NCBI GenBank assembly: GCA_949358305.1
Contig: OX442314.1
Span: forward strand, 41,670,581 to 41,734,580
Source of the DNA: Strigamia acuminata
Lineage: Eukaryota; Arthropoda; Chilopoda; Geophilomorpha; Linotaeniidae
DNA length: 64,000 nt
Direction: 5' to 3'
A model generated the notes under the pieces. That model saw only the letters and a list, made by a program, of their open reading frames with translations. It made no database searches and had not been told where the DNA came from. The translations under genes and the position numbers were made by a program. Below are positions 21,558-31,900 of this stretch, one piece after another (the stretch's first letter is position 1; each line of letters opens with the position of its first letter).

Positions 21558-23234
21558 ATGGGAAAAAAGATCGAAAAAAAGAGAAAATACGTGTTGGTCG
21601 AATCCTCTTCCTCCGATGAAGAAGTAACGGCACCTCCTTCGGCCGCTGCCGTATTCGTAGAAGGGTGTCCCAAAACACCCGTGATTATCAACGCCAGAGG
21701 CTGGGATATTTTGAGTTGGGCTCGCCAACATCCCGAATTGCTCCCCGCTGAGCTTGGTCCACCCGGAACCCCCACGTTACAGGAGGAACCGGCCCAAAAA
21801 GAATCAACGGCGAAGCCATTTGTTATTCCAAAGATAAAAGCGGATGATTTCGCCAGAAATAATCCGCCAATTGCAAAAAACCAGCCAAGTACCAGTAAAC
21901 CGCGAAAGGTGGAAATTGTGTACAACCGAGTCAAGTCGCCCGAACGACGAAGGAAATCCCCACCAATGGAAGCTAAACGCCGCCGAAATCCGGAAGACGC
22001 TACACCTTCCTCTTGTAATGGCCAAGAGCGTCCAAAAAGAGAATACGTTAGATTTAACGATTCACCAGACCGAGACCGGGAAAAAAGGTCGTATTCCTCC
22101 TACCGAAGGTCCGACCGACCTAGGAATAGGTCAAATACCAGCGCATGGTCAGATCGCCAAAAGTTGGCAAATAAAGTTCGTCAGTTCCAGAAAAGACGAG
22201 AACAGTGTAAACAAGATAAAGAGAACGGAAAACCACATGATGATATGGTACTCTCGAAGGACGAAGTGCCATGTCCTTTTTGTTCCGCCGTCGGGTGGGT
22301 CTCGGGATCGGGAACCGGAGGCCACCTGGCGCAATGTTCCAATTGCGAGGGCACAAAGAAGCGGCCCAAAGGCCAACCTTGGCGCCCCAGCTTTCTGCCG
22401 TTTGTGGTCATGGGAATTCACCCTCCCCCGGCCAGGTTGTGGGCAACTTGCCCGGAGTGTAAAATTGTCCTCTCCAGTGACGGAAGATCGCCGTACATCA
22501 GCCCGGAGTTCTTGAACGCCATAACCACTCCACTAGGAAGGGAAATGCAAGATCTGAGAATTCCGCCAGAAGCTCTAGAGAGTTCCCGAAAACCACAGAG
22601 TACGACAGTCGTCGATAAAGGATGTCAAACGGTATCCAAGGAGAACGAAAAAGAAGCCGAAAATGAACTTCTTGTGGAACCCTTTTTCCCTCCACCAGGA
22701 GCGAAAATAGCGCATCTATTCGAATACGAGGTGAGCTACTATTTTCCGACGCTTTTTAGAATTGCCGAGAAAATCACGGAACAAATGCGCTCAGACTCTA
22801 CCGATCCCTCGAATATCAATTATGCTGTCCATGTGATGAAATTGATATTTAACGCCAATCGAGGCGAATCTTTTGCTGTGCTGGAGCACATATGGACACT
22901 GTTAATTGACAGAGTCAACACCGACGGAAAAGGATTAATAAACCCTTCATGGTTCTACGGACTCCCCTGCATTGCGGAGATATACGACGCTTCGAAGAAG
23001 GCTATTGAAGAAAGTTATGAGTTAGTTGAGAAGACTCCAGAATATGAACCAAGGTCTCCGGAGTACGCGCCGAAATCTCCACCCGCAGAAGATATAGGTG
23101 AAGAACCCAATTTCGTCATCGACCGAAGACCAGCGGAATTTCTTCCCCTAGAAAAGTCCGAAGTCGGTGAGTCCAGCGAGACTCTTAAGAAAGAGAGTGA
23201 AGGATCGGAGTCTGATGAAGAAGAAGTCAAGTGA
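21558..23234 (+). CDS. Element B ORF3 (type II, Cys-rich zinc-finger-like)
   Basis: A 558-residue third ORF starts at the ATG at 21558, just after a 3' splice site. The start is Lys-rich (MGKKIEKKRK, nuclear-signal-like), followed by acidic and Arg/Ser-rich linkers. The core has CPFC, then CSNC about 24 residues later, then CPEC, with a GW pair, LPFVVMG, and PARLWATC between them. Element D's ORF3 keeps the same pattern (CPLC ... CVNC ... CREC; LPFIVKG; TARNWAMC). A second conserved block near residues 395-480 carries YFP and a Phe/Trp-rich helix set (LIFNANRGESF). No signal peptide or membrane segment is present. I do not recognise the family. A zinc-binding nuclear or RNA-binding accessory protein is inference. 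Confidence 0.8.
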   Translation: MGKKIEKKRKYVLVESSSSDEEVTAPPSAAAVFVEGCPKTPVIINARGWDILSWARQHPELLPAELGPPGTPTLQEEPAQKESTAKPFVIPKIKADDFARNNPPIAKNQPSTSKPRKVEIVYNRVKSPERRRKSPPMEAKRRRNPEDATPSSCNGQERPKREYVRFNDSPDRDREKRSYSSYRRSDRPRNRSNTSAWSDRQKLANKVRQFQKRREQCKQDKENGKPHDDMVLSKDEVPCPFCSAVGWVSGSGTGGHLAQCSNCEGTKKRPKGQPWRPSFLPFVVMGIHPPPARLWATCPECKIVLSSDGRSPYISPEFLNAITTPLGREMQDLRIPPEALESSRKPQSTTVVDKGCQTVSKENEKEAENELLVEPFFPPPGAKIAHLFEYEVSYYFPTLFRIAEKITEQMRSDSTDPSNINYAVHVMKLIFNANRGESFAVLEHIWTLLIDRVNTDGKGLINPSWFYGLPCIAEIYDASKKAIEESYELVEKTPEYEPRSPEYAPKSPPAEDIGEEPNFVIDRRPAEFLPLEKSEVGESSETLKKESEGSESDEEEVK

Positions 23235-23740
23235 CTCGCGGAGTTAATTTTCGAATTTAATAGAATTTAAGGAAAAAATGTTAGAATTAACGAAAAACTC
23301 AAAAGTATTCTGTTTAGTATTTAATAAGCGGTTGTGATATGCAAAAGTCATGTTATTTTAAAAAAAAAGGAAGATCGAGAGATAATCCTATAAATCAAAA
23401 GAAATCTTTTAATAATTGTTAAGCTAAAAAGAAATAATTTACCAAAAAATTATGTTAAGATTCCCGTTATTTGAAATAATAATTGTGTGAAGAAATGAGG
23501 CTAAGTGTTGTAAAGTTCCAAGTTTGTTTTATTGTAACCAAATAATATTTTATTCTTGATAATTCATTAAAAAGAATTGTTGCGCACATCAGAAATATGA
23601 AATTTATTTTGAGTCACCCGCATACGCACTCAGCTGTTCGGGATAAAAAAAGTCCTGTTTTGAGATATTAATAAAAACGTTTCGCAAGAATAACATAAAC
23701 TTATGAATAAAATTTATAAGTTGAGTAATTAAGGGGGATG
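23235..23740 (+). other. Element B 3' untranslated spacer and purine tract
   Basis: AT-rich sequence with no ORF. It ends in the polypurine tract AAGGGGGATG (23731-23740), the expected primer for plus-strand synthesis, directly before the 3' LTR. Confidence 0.75.
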
Positions 23741-25488
23741 TATGACGGTTTATAAGTGCTATTTATTAATAACACGGCCGAAATTTAAGTGTTTTTTGCG
23801 AAACCCGCATTTGTCAATGCTCCGAGTCGCCACTAGATGGCGCGATTATAATTCAGCGGTAAATTCGAATTGCGAGTTAAGAAAACTGGTAAATAAATAT
23901 AAGAATATATTTATTTGTATGAAACGACACTTTATTAGGATTAATATAAATATATATTAATAATTATTGTTCACACTAAGTGATGGGAATCTCTAGTTCA
24001 GCAGAAATGGAGATTTGATAATCCATCGATCAACCGATCGATGTGATTGGTGGATCCATTTCCGGTCCTGGGTATCCAGTTCCGGTTGTGGTGTGAATTA
24101 GCATATTGCTCCTCCGTATCCACTTCCGGCGATACGGGATTGGAGGGATTCGTGGAACCCATGTTCCAATTGGTTGATTGGATTAATCTCTAATCCAGTC
24201 AGGTTATATAAACCCAAACAACCGGCCATCCGGCGGCTCTGTTTGATTATTTCTGTTTGGTATTATTACTTAAGAAATATGATTCGTTGTCCATTAAAAA
24301 ACCTTTTGGTTCTTTGTTGATTTATTCACAAAGAACCGCGGCATGATTCTACCGAATCATGCAACCACCGGCAATTGAAGCCGACGTATTGGATTGTTAT
24401 GTTGCATACATGTTTCAAGTTACGGTCTCGCCGAGGAGAACCTGCCTTCTGTGCAATTCAGTATCCTCCGGGCAGGATTAAGTGGTCATTTTCGGTATGA
24501 ACGCATCTCGTAACCGCAAGTAAGCACCGGAACGGTTGAGAGTTGGTTCCTTCACCTGTTGGTGCAAAAGCAGTCTGTTTTACAGTAACCACGAGTAGCA
24601 CCAAGTGTTTGGCAAGCTGATTCTCATAGTATTTGGTGCCAAAGCAGTCGTTTTGTTATTAGTACCGCGAAGGGCTAAACTGCTGTGCGGAGCCGCGAGC
24701 TATCGACTCCTGTGTACGTGATACCGTCAATCGCTAGACGAACGACCGTGTTGCGGCGCAGGGGACGCTTGATACCGTTCTGCATGGCAAGGCGTTTTCT
24801 ATCGATGGCAATTGTGTGTTGCGACGGGAAGTCTAACATTTATCCTTTACGTTGATAACAGAACAATATTAACTTGGCCACAAGTTAATTAATCAAAGTC
24901 AGGAAGACTTAAAAAACAAGAATACATTGAACTCAATGTGACAAATAAGTTGACGACAACTTATCGATGAAATATCCAGTAGAAAAAACTCACAACACTT
25001 ATGAATTAAATATAATTCATAATTGGAATATTGATAAGTAAATGAATACATTTACTTACACCAATATCCTCCCAAAGTTGTGGCGGTGCAGACAAAGTCA
25101 ACCGCAATGCTCAGATCATTCGATTTATCGACGTGCGATAATATTACACAGCGAACCAAGGAACCAGCGAAGCCGTATCGGACTCCAGGACACAGCCATC
25201 CGGCTTAGATGACATCTATAATCAGGTCGAGCGATGGGGAAACCGCTCCCATCTCCCAGACCCGTAATGATATTATTTTAGGGCCAGTTGGCCAATTCTT
25301 TGTATAGTTTAATAGTTGATTTAACTTGCCAAATGTCGGCATTAGTCCTATGTATAATTTAGCTCATTTCATATTGTTTGCCAACAATAAACTGTCTTGT
25401 ATTTATCTCGTATTGTATTCACTGTTTATTTATTGCGATCTCTTCCCGGTACCATTGTTAAATGGGAGTTGTGGTCGTCACCGTCACA
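23741..25488 (+). repeat. Element B 3' LTR
   Basis: A 1748-bp copy of 11305-13052, same length and identical as read. TATA box at 24205-24212 and polyadenylation signal AATAAA at 25386-25391. It is followed by the target duplication AGTC (25489-25492). Confidence 0.95.
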
Positions 25489-25492
25489 AGTC

Positions 25493-25774
25493 GTTGCAAG
25501 CCCTTCCTTTGTTTCATTGTTTCCCGCTCATTTTATTCTTGCGACTTGTTGCATATCGTGATATTCATAATCATTATTAATATATATATTGTAATTTAAA
25601 CCGAATAAATAATTGTGTGATTTTTATTACCATAATAAACTGTCTTTTTATTCCTATTTTCGTAAACTTAACCCTAGACAAGTTTCGGCCGCGATATAAG
25701 TCTTGTTAAGCATTCACCTGCGGTTTCTGCTTAATTTATTAGAAATTAAGTGGATAAAAACCCGGATCGCAGCA
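25493..25774 (+). repeat. Element C 5' LTR, second part
   Basis: Continuation of the LTR split by B, ending GATCGCAGCA. With 10603-11304 it totals 984 bp, equal to the 3' LTR. Confidence 0.93.
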
Positions 25775-25776
25775 CG

Positions 25777-25794
25777 TGGGGGCCCAGCCGGGAT
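25777..25794 (+). promoter_or_regulatory. Primer binding site, tRNA-Pro-like (element C)
   Basis: TGGGGGCCCAGCCGGGAT lies two bases after the LTR. It matches the classic tRNA-Pro primer site at 15 of 18 positions by recall. Another tRNA with acceptor GGCCCAG and C73 is possible. Confidence 0.5.
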
Positions 25795-25888
25795 AGTCAT
25801 TGTATAAATTTTGATAGTTTAAAATTTACCCGCCATTTTTATCTTGCTTATCTTTCTTCTCTATCCTTTCTTTGTCTTCATTTGAAAA

Positions 25889-28800
25889 ATGGCGACTCCA
25901 GGCGAAAAGAGACCGAGAGGCAGACCAGCGAAGAGACGAGTGGCCATCGATCTACCAGTCGTGGATCAAGAAGTGACTGAGTCACAAGAACTGTTTGAAA
26001 CTATGGATCAAACAGCTAACTGTAACTCGGCACAGTTAATCGTGAATGAATTCACGCAAGCGTTGGAGCGACAACAGCCATCCCCGCCAAGCGGCCAGTT
26101 GGACTTAAACAATCCAACTGGAAGTGGCCGTTCCAAGTCGCAAAACGATGATTTGAATTTACGAATTCAATCATCAAGTGCGGAGCACTCGCTGAATTCA
26201 TCACCGGTTCAAGGTGCAGCACAACAAGATTCTGAGAACTCCAATATGGAAGTTTCTCATTCTCCCGTGCGTGTTACCATGATGGACGCACTCCGTGAGC
26301 AAGCTAGGCTCGAGGGAGTAAAAGTCACTAGCGAAATGACTGTGGAACAAATCCACAAAGCTATGGTTCGCAAACAAAGCCAAAAAGACGTTGAAATCGT
26401 CAGAACAAGCTTGCAAGCAGAGTTCGAGCGAATGCGTGCAGAAATGCATCAGCAAAATGCCGAACTAAAACAACAACGTGCGAATGACCATGTTAAGTTG
26501 TTACAATTAGAGCAGGAAAAAGCTTCCTGGCTAATTACTGACGAAGAGCAACAACAAAGGCTCGAGCAACTAAATCAAGCACAAAAAGATTTAGAAATTG
26601 CTAATGAAAATTTGAGATTGGCCAACGCAAATTTGCGAGAAGCCAACACAAATTTAATGACTGCCGAACTAACCGCCCCAGTTCGAGCGAGGGAAGAAAT
26701 TCCCTCCACTTCTCGAAATTACGAGAATTATGCTGCAGAACAAGCAGCAAGAGCTAAGAGATTAGCACAACGAGAAAATGAAGTATTTCTCGCTCGACAG
26801 CAGTCAGTAATTGATGCTGGTCAAGCCGCCAAAAGTCAAAGTACTGCAGAGCAGTTATTACGTGCCGACTTAGCTGCGCAAGCTCGTGAAAACGAGATTC
26901 TTCGCGCAGATCTATTGACGGTACAAGAAAACTTTGCAGTAGTCGTACAAAAAGTACAAGACGTTTGTGGCGAAGATAATTTTGCAAAGCCAGCCCCAGT
27001 TTTGCAAAAAGGTGCTTCCAAATCACCTGAGTTGATTGATTTAACATCAGCTAAACCAAAAGTCAGTCGACAATCAAGTTGGACTGACAGTGATGACTCA
27101 CGCAGTAGTCGTGGAAGCCGTAATAGTCATCACAGTCGCAAAAAGCGAAAGCGACAACCAGACCCGACCGAATATCATTCCCCAAACGTTCCGCAAAATT
27201 CGGATCGATTCTTTAGCAATAGTGACCGATTAATCGGATTGCTAGAGAGAAAAAATAAAGAACGTGAGAAACCACACGATCGTGGACGGTCACACGATAA
27301 TCCGCGAGAAGGCTCACCAAAACGAGATTGTCATAACGACATCCGTGATGGACCGAGATACCGTGGAAATCCACCAGGTGGTGACCCACCAGGTGGAGAC
27401 AGTTCAGATGGACATGGAGGTGGCCACTCACGTGACCACAATTCGAATGGCAATCGAAATGGAAGGGGACCACCAAATGGAGACCGTCGTCCGCCAGATG
27501 GCGACGATCCTCCGGACCCTGATCCGCCGCCAAATCCGAATCATGAATCTGCGTCTGATACAGATTCCTCACGCCCCAGTGTGAGAGGGCGATCTCGTCA
27601 CAGAACACGTAGTAGAACTCAAAGACCCGATTTCTACACGAAAGATGAGATTGACCAGTTGTTGAGGCAAAATGCTCAACAACAGCGAAAAAGCAGAAGG
27701 GATAAAATTATTTTGCAAAAAATAAGTGAATTTACTTCTGATAAATGGACTCATCAAACAACAGATGAAAAGTTCATTAGATGGGATCGAGTTATCCCAC
27801 ACGCCTATAATGGAAATTGGCAAGCAGGGTCAAACCTCTTGCTGGAAATATTTGAACTAGGCAAAGTTCACAGTTTTAGCTGTGAAGGTGCATTGGCCCA
27901 TCTAGTACCAAGAATACTAGTTGGCGGTGTCAAGGAGTGGTTTCGCAGGAAAGACTTCACGAAGTGGGATGACTTCGTTAAACAATTTATGTTTAAATTT
28001 GGTGAATCGAGCGAAGACATCAAGACGCTTTGGAGATGTCTTAAGCAACGAAAAGGCGAAAGCTTACATTCGTACATGCTAAGAGCAGAGAATCTGCTTG
28101 GCAGAATGCCACATGCTGTTACTGATGCAACAGCAGATGATCAGTTTAGAGCTGGCCTCACAGAATATAGTAAAAATATTCTGATGATGTCGGACGCTCC
28201 CGACCCGGGGAAATTCTCCGAGTTAAACGAATTCATGGAAGTCAATCAATTGCGCATTGACGAAAAGTACAAAGCTTATCTTACAGAAGCCGAAAGGTCA
28301 GCGTACTTAAAGCGAGAGAAAAGACTCGCTGAGCAAAACAATGAAACCTTTAATGGTTTGAAATTGTTGCAGCCACCTAGTTACGAAGACTTTCTAGACG
28401 AAGTGGATGAGAAGAGTTCGAAAAAAGAATCTTCCAAAAAGGACGTCAAAAATCCTCATTCAGTTCCTAAGTTACACGCAAATATAACTGGAGCTGAAAC
28501 TCCGTCGTCTGAAGCTGAAGAAGCTGAAGAGGAGGAGGAAGCAGGAGATGAGACGTTGGCTTTATTGGCCAAAGCAGCGGCGTTGTTAGCAAAAAATAAC
28601 CCCGTTGCAGGCAAATGGAAGCCAAAAATGAAATCAAAAAACGTTTCATTTGACGCATCAAAGGTGAATACCGAAAGGAATTCAAAATCACCCGCGGTGT
28701 CGCCAGAGCGCCGGTCTGACGCTCGTTCTCGTTCTGCCTCACCAGCAGCAACGAAAAAGAAATCGCCTGCCACTGATCCATGCAATTTATGCAAAAAATT

Positions 28801-28912
28801 AGGGCATTGGCAAAAAGACTGCCCATCCTCTAAAAAGGACAAACCAGTGTCAACAGCTGAGTTTGAAAAAGCAGTCAAGATCATAACTGACATGTTTCGA
28901 AAAAACTTGTAG
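25889..28912 (+). CDS. gag: Element C gag
   Basis: A 1007-residue Gag begins at the ATG at 25889, 112 nt after the primer site. Residues ~130-350 form a long coiled coil (repeating Glu, Gln, Leu and Asn). An Arg/Asp/Gly/Pro-rich low-complexity stretch (about 390-570) follows. The capsid region lies around residues 600-800 (WFRRKDFTKWDDFVKQFMFKF pattern, as in A gag), then an acidic Glu/Ala run and a single CCHC knuckle, CNLCKKLGHWQKDC, near residue 964. The C-terminus holds the frameshift heptamer. The length and architecture match element A gag, supporting one A/C/F family. The frame is intact. Confidence 0.93.
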   Translation: MATPGEKRPRGRPAKRRVAIDLPVVDQEVTESQELFETMDQTANCNSAQLIVNEFTQALERQQPSPPSGQLDLNNPTGSGRSKSQNDDLNLRIQSSSAEHSLNSSPVQGAAQQDSENSNMEVSHSPVRVTMMDALREQARLEGVKVTSEMTVEQIHKAMVRKQSQKDVEIVRTSLQAEFERMRAEMHQQNAELKQQRANDHVKLLQLEQEKASWLITDEEQQQRLEQLNQAQKDLEIANENLRLANANLREANTNLMTAELTAPVRAREEIPSTSRNYENYAAEQAARAKRLAQRENEVFLARQQSVIDAGQAAKSQSTAEQLLRADLAAQARENEILRADLLTVQENFAVVVQKVQDVCGEDNFAKPAPVLQKGASKSPELIDLTSAKPKVSRQSSWTDSDDSRSSRGSRNSHHSRKKRKRQPDPTEYHSPNVPQNSDRFFSNSDRLIGLLERKNKEREKPHDRGRSHDNPREGSPKRDCHNDIRDGPRYRGNPPGGDPPGGDSSDGHGGGHSRDHNSNGNRNGRGPPNGDRRPPDGDDPPDPDPPPNPNHESASDTDSSRPSVRGRSRHRTRSRTQRPDFYTKDEIDQLLRQNAQQQRKSRRDKIILQKISEFTSDKWTHQTTDEKFIRWDRVIPHAYNGNWQAGSNLLLEIFELGKVHSFSCEGALAHLVPRILVGGVKEWFRRKDFTKWDDFVKQFMFKFGESSEDIKTLWRCLKQRKGESLHSYMLRAENLLGRMPHAVTDATADDQFRAGLTEYSKNILMMSDAPDPGKFSELNEFMEVNQLRIDEKYKAYLTEAERSAYLKREKRLAEQNNETFNGLKLLQPPSYEDFLDEVDEKSSKKESSKKDVKNPHSVPKLHANITGAETPSSEAEEAEEEEEAGDETLALLAKAAALLAKNNPVAGKWKPKMKSKNVSFDASKVNTERNSKSPAVSPERRSDARSRSASPAATKKKSPATDPCNLCKKLGHWQKDCPSSKKDKPVSTAEFEKAVKIITDMFRKNL

Positions 28913-28946
28913 ACGCAGATCCATCAGGTCTAGTGGACGCTGCGTC
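28900..28946 (+). promoter_or_regulatory. -1 ribosomal frameshift cassette, element C
   Basis: A AAA AAC at 28900-28906 is in the gag phase, one codon before the gag TAG (28910-28912). A 5-nt spacer precedes a perfect 7-bp stem GACGCAG (28912-28918)/CTGCGTC (28940-28946). Pol is open in the -1 frame from 28906. Confidence 0.86.
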
Positions 28947-31900
28947 ACCTCCGAAATCGGAATCAGAGAATGAAAATCTGAAGATAATGGAAGATGTTGG
29001 AGAAGTTATTGATGAATTAATTCGTCAAACAGAACTAAAAGAAAAAGAATCTCTTGAGTTAAAAAAGGAGATTGTCGGCGAAACCCCGACTGAAGAAGAC
29101 ACTTCCAATATTCAAGATAAAGTCGAAGTTAAAGACGATAGACCAAGCTCAGTTCCAGAGACACCTGGAATTGAGGAGTGCATTAAGTTATTTGCAGCTA
29201 CAACTCTTGATACCAATGAGTTATTAGATGAATTGCCTTTGGAGCCTCCAATTACAATTCATCATAAATTGCGCAAGTTTGAGTGCAAAGTGGCTGGAAT
29301 ACCAAACAGCCAAGACCTTCCGACGTTAAAGTTAGAAACGTTAAAAGGTGTAATAACCGGAATGTTGGACTCAGGAGCAAATAAAAGCTTCCTAGCCACT
29401 TCAGTTATTAATCAATTAGGTCTAGAAAAATATCTACGACCTATCGGACCTGGTGTCAGAGTCACGACAGCAAGTGAAGAAGTCACTCCAGATGGAACCA
29501 TCCATCTTTCATTTCGATGGACACATGGCACGTTACGTCATCCGTTCATCGTAATACCAAATAAGTATCCAATGGTACTATTGGGTTGCGATTTTATGAA
29601 TAAATTAAAAATCCAACCTAATCCACAGACGATGTCTTGGAATTTCACGCAACCTGTGGATGCAGATTTACCCTACATTCCACAAGCGTTGCTGGATCGT
29701 TATTTGGAGAAAATAGAGGAACCCGATTCCTCATTTGTGACCTTTGCAAAAGCTTACGCTGCAAGTGTAACTCAAAGCAAAATTGATGAAGAGAATTTCA
29801 TCCAAAAGTTAGTCAAAGAAGCTAACTTAAATTTGGAGCAATCCAAATTATTAGAAAAGATGTTATCCAAACATAAAAGGATTATTTCTAAAGATCCAGG
29901 TAAAACACACCTGGTTAAGCACAAAATTGAGCTTGACACGGAGAAACCCATCCGTGTCCCCTTTAAGAGCATAAACCCTCAAAAAAGGGAAATAATCAGA
30001 CAACTTTGTCAAGACATGATTGACAAAGGCGTAGTCGTCAAAGCTGAAGGCGATTACGGAATGAGGCCAGTCCTAGTCATGCGACCAGGAAACGACCCAC
30101 GCTTGTGCATTGATTTTCGCCCCATCAATACACATACTAAGTACAACCCACCTCAAATGCCAACAATTGAGGAAATTCTGCGAGAAATCGGAGAATTCGA
30201 ATGGGTCAGTACTATAGATCTGACCAAGGGATATTGGCAGATAGAATTGCGACCTGAAGACAGAGAAAAAACTGCCTTCTGGAGCCCAATGGGAAGACTA
30301 ATGTTTTTAGTCATGCCTTTCGGATTAGTAAACGCACCAACTACCTTCCAAGAATTAATGGAAAAAGTTTTGGGTGACGTTTACAGAAAATTTGCATGGG
30401 CATATTTGGATGACATAATTGTTGTATCCAAATCGTTCGAAGAACACATTAAACATTTAGATATAGTGTTTAAAAAATTGGCAGAAGCTAATTTACATGC
30501 GCACCCTGGCAAGACGCATCTCTGTAGAAAGGAATTAATTTTTCTAGGCTACAAAGTAGGAGTAGAAGGACTTGCAGTAGACCCTAAAAAAGTCGCTGCA
30601 ATTACGCAATTTCCTGCTCCTACCAATCTTAAGGAATTACAAAGATTTCTAGGCATGGTGAATTTCTTTCACCGCCTAATCAAGAATTTGGCCACAGTGG
30701 CAGAACCACTAAGGCCACTCTTGAAGAAAGATGCGGAGTTCGATTGGGAACTGCATCATCAAGCAGCATTCGACGCAATAAAAGACCTGCTTACGAATGC
30801 TGAAACAATGAAGATGCCTGACTTGTACATGCCATTTATTGTTCATACTGACGCCAGTAAACAAGGGTTGGGTGCAGCCCTTACACAAAAGAAAAATGTG
30901 GATGGCCAAGAAGTCGAAATGCCATGCGTGTATGCAAGCAGAAGCTTGCAACCCGCTGAAAAGAATTATACTGTGACAGAATTAGAATGTCTCGCAGTGG
31001 TATGGGGATTACGCAAATTTCGCCCATACTTAGAGTACACTACATTCACTGTACAAACGGATCACCAAGCACTTAAGTGGTTGATGTCGTTATCTGACCC
31101 GTCGGGCAGATTAGCTCGTTGGCAAATGGAGCTAATGGCGTATTCGTTCGAAATACAATACGTCAAAGGTCCGCTGAATGTAATAGCAGACGCATTGTCA
31201 CGTGCACCTGTCAGCGCACCTGACGAACCAGAAGACGATGGCGATAATGATGATTTATTATCATATTGTCCATCTCCTTGCCGAAGTTGGCAAATGGGAA
31301 AATTGAATGAATTACCCAAGTCGATAATAGTTAATGAAGACGATCAAGCATTAATCAATTTTTGTATTAACATGCATGATCCGTCAGGAACCCCTGACGT
31401 CGAATTAAGGGCTATGATGGCTAAAAAATTCGAGCTGCCAACAACAAATGTTTTAATTAAAGCATTTGCAGCTAAAATTGCCAAACAATTGGAATGTGAT
31501 CCTCCAACGAGAGATGACATTATTGCGGCGCAAAAAGCAGACAAATTTTGCCAACATATTCGCAATTACTTGTTAAACAAGCAATACCCAAGTTACATAG
31601 TAACTCGTCTTCAAAGAAGAAATTTTGAAAGACACGCGAGTACTTATCTCATTGAAGAAGATATGTTACTCCATTATCATCCTACCTCTACCGATGAATT
31701 GGGAGAGGATGGTAGGGCACTTAAAGTTGTTGTGCCAAGAAAATTGATTTATAAAATCATTTGGTTGATGCACGGACATCCACTGTCCGGCCACCCAGGC
31801 ATTGCGAGGACAATGTACCGAACTCGAAGAGTTTATACCTGGAAAGGTATGAAACGTGATATTACACGTTTTATTCAACATTGTCAAGGATGTCAGGCAT

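Larger units (their letters stand above)
11305..25488 (+). mobile_element. Ty3/Gypsy element B, complete, innermost
   Basis: B is 14,184 bp with 1748-bp LTRs that look identical. It carries a tRNA-Gln primer site, gag (14118), pol by -1 frameshift (to 20746), a type II zinc-finger-like third ORF (21558-23234) and a purine tract AAGGGGGATG (23731-23740). The target duplication AGTC (11301-11304 and 25489-25492) is confirmed by the empty site in C's 3' LTR at 36892-36895. All frames are intact. It is the youngest insertion in the nest. Confidence 0.96.
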
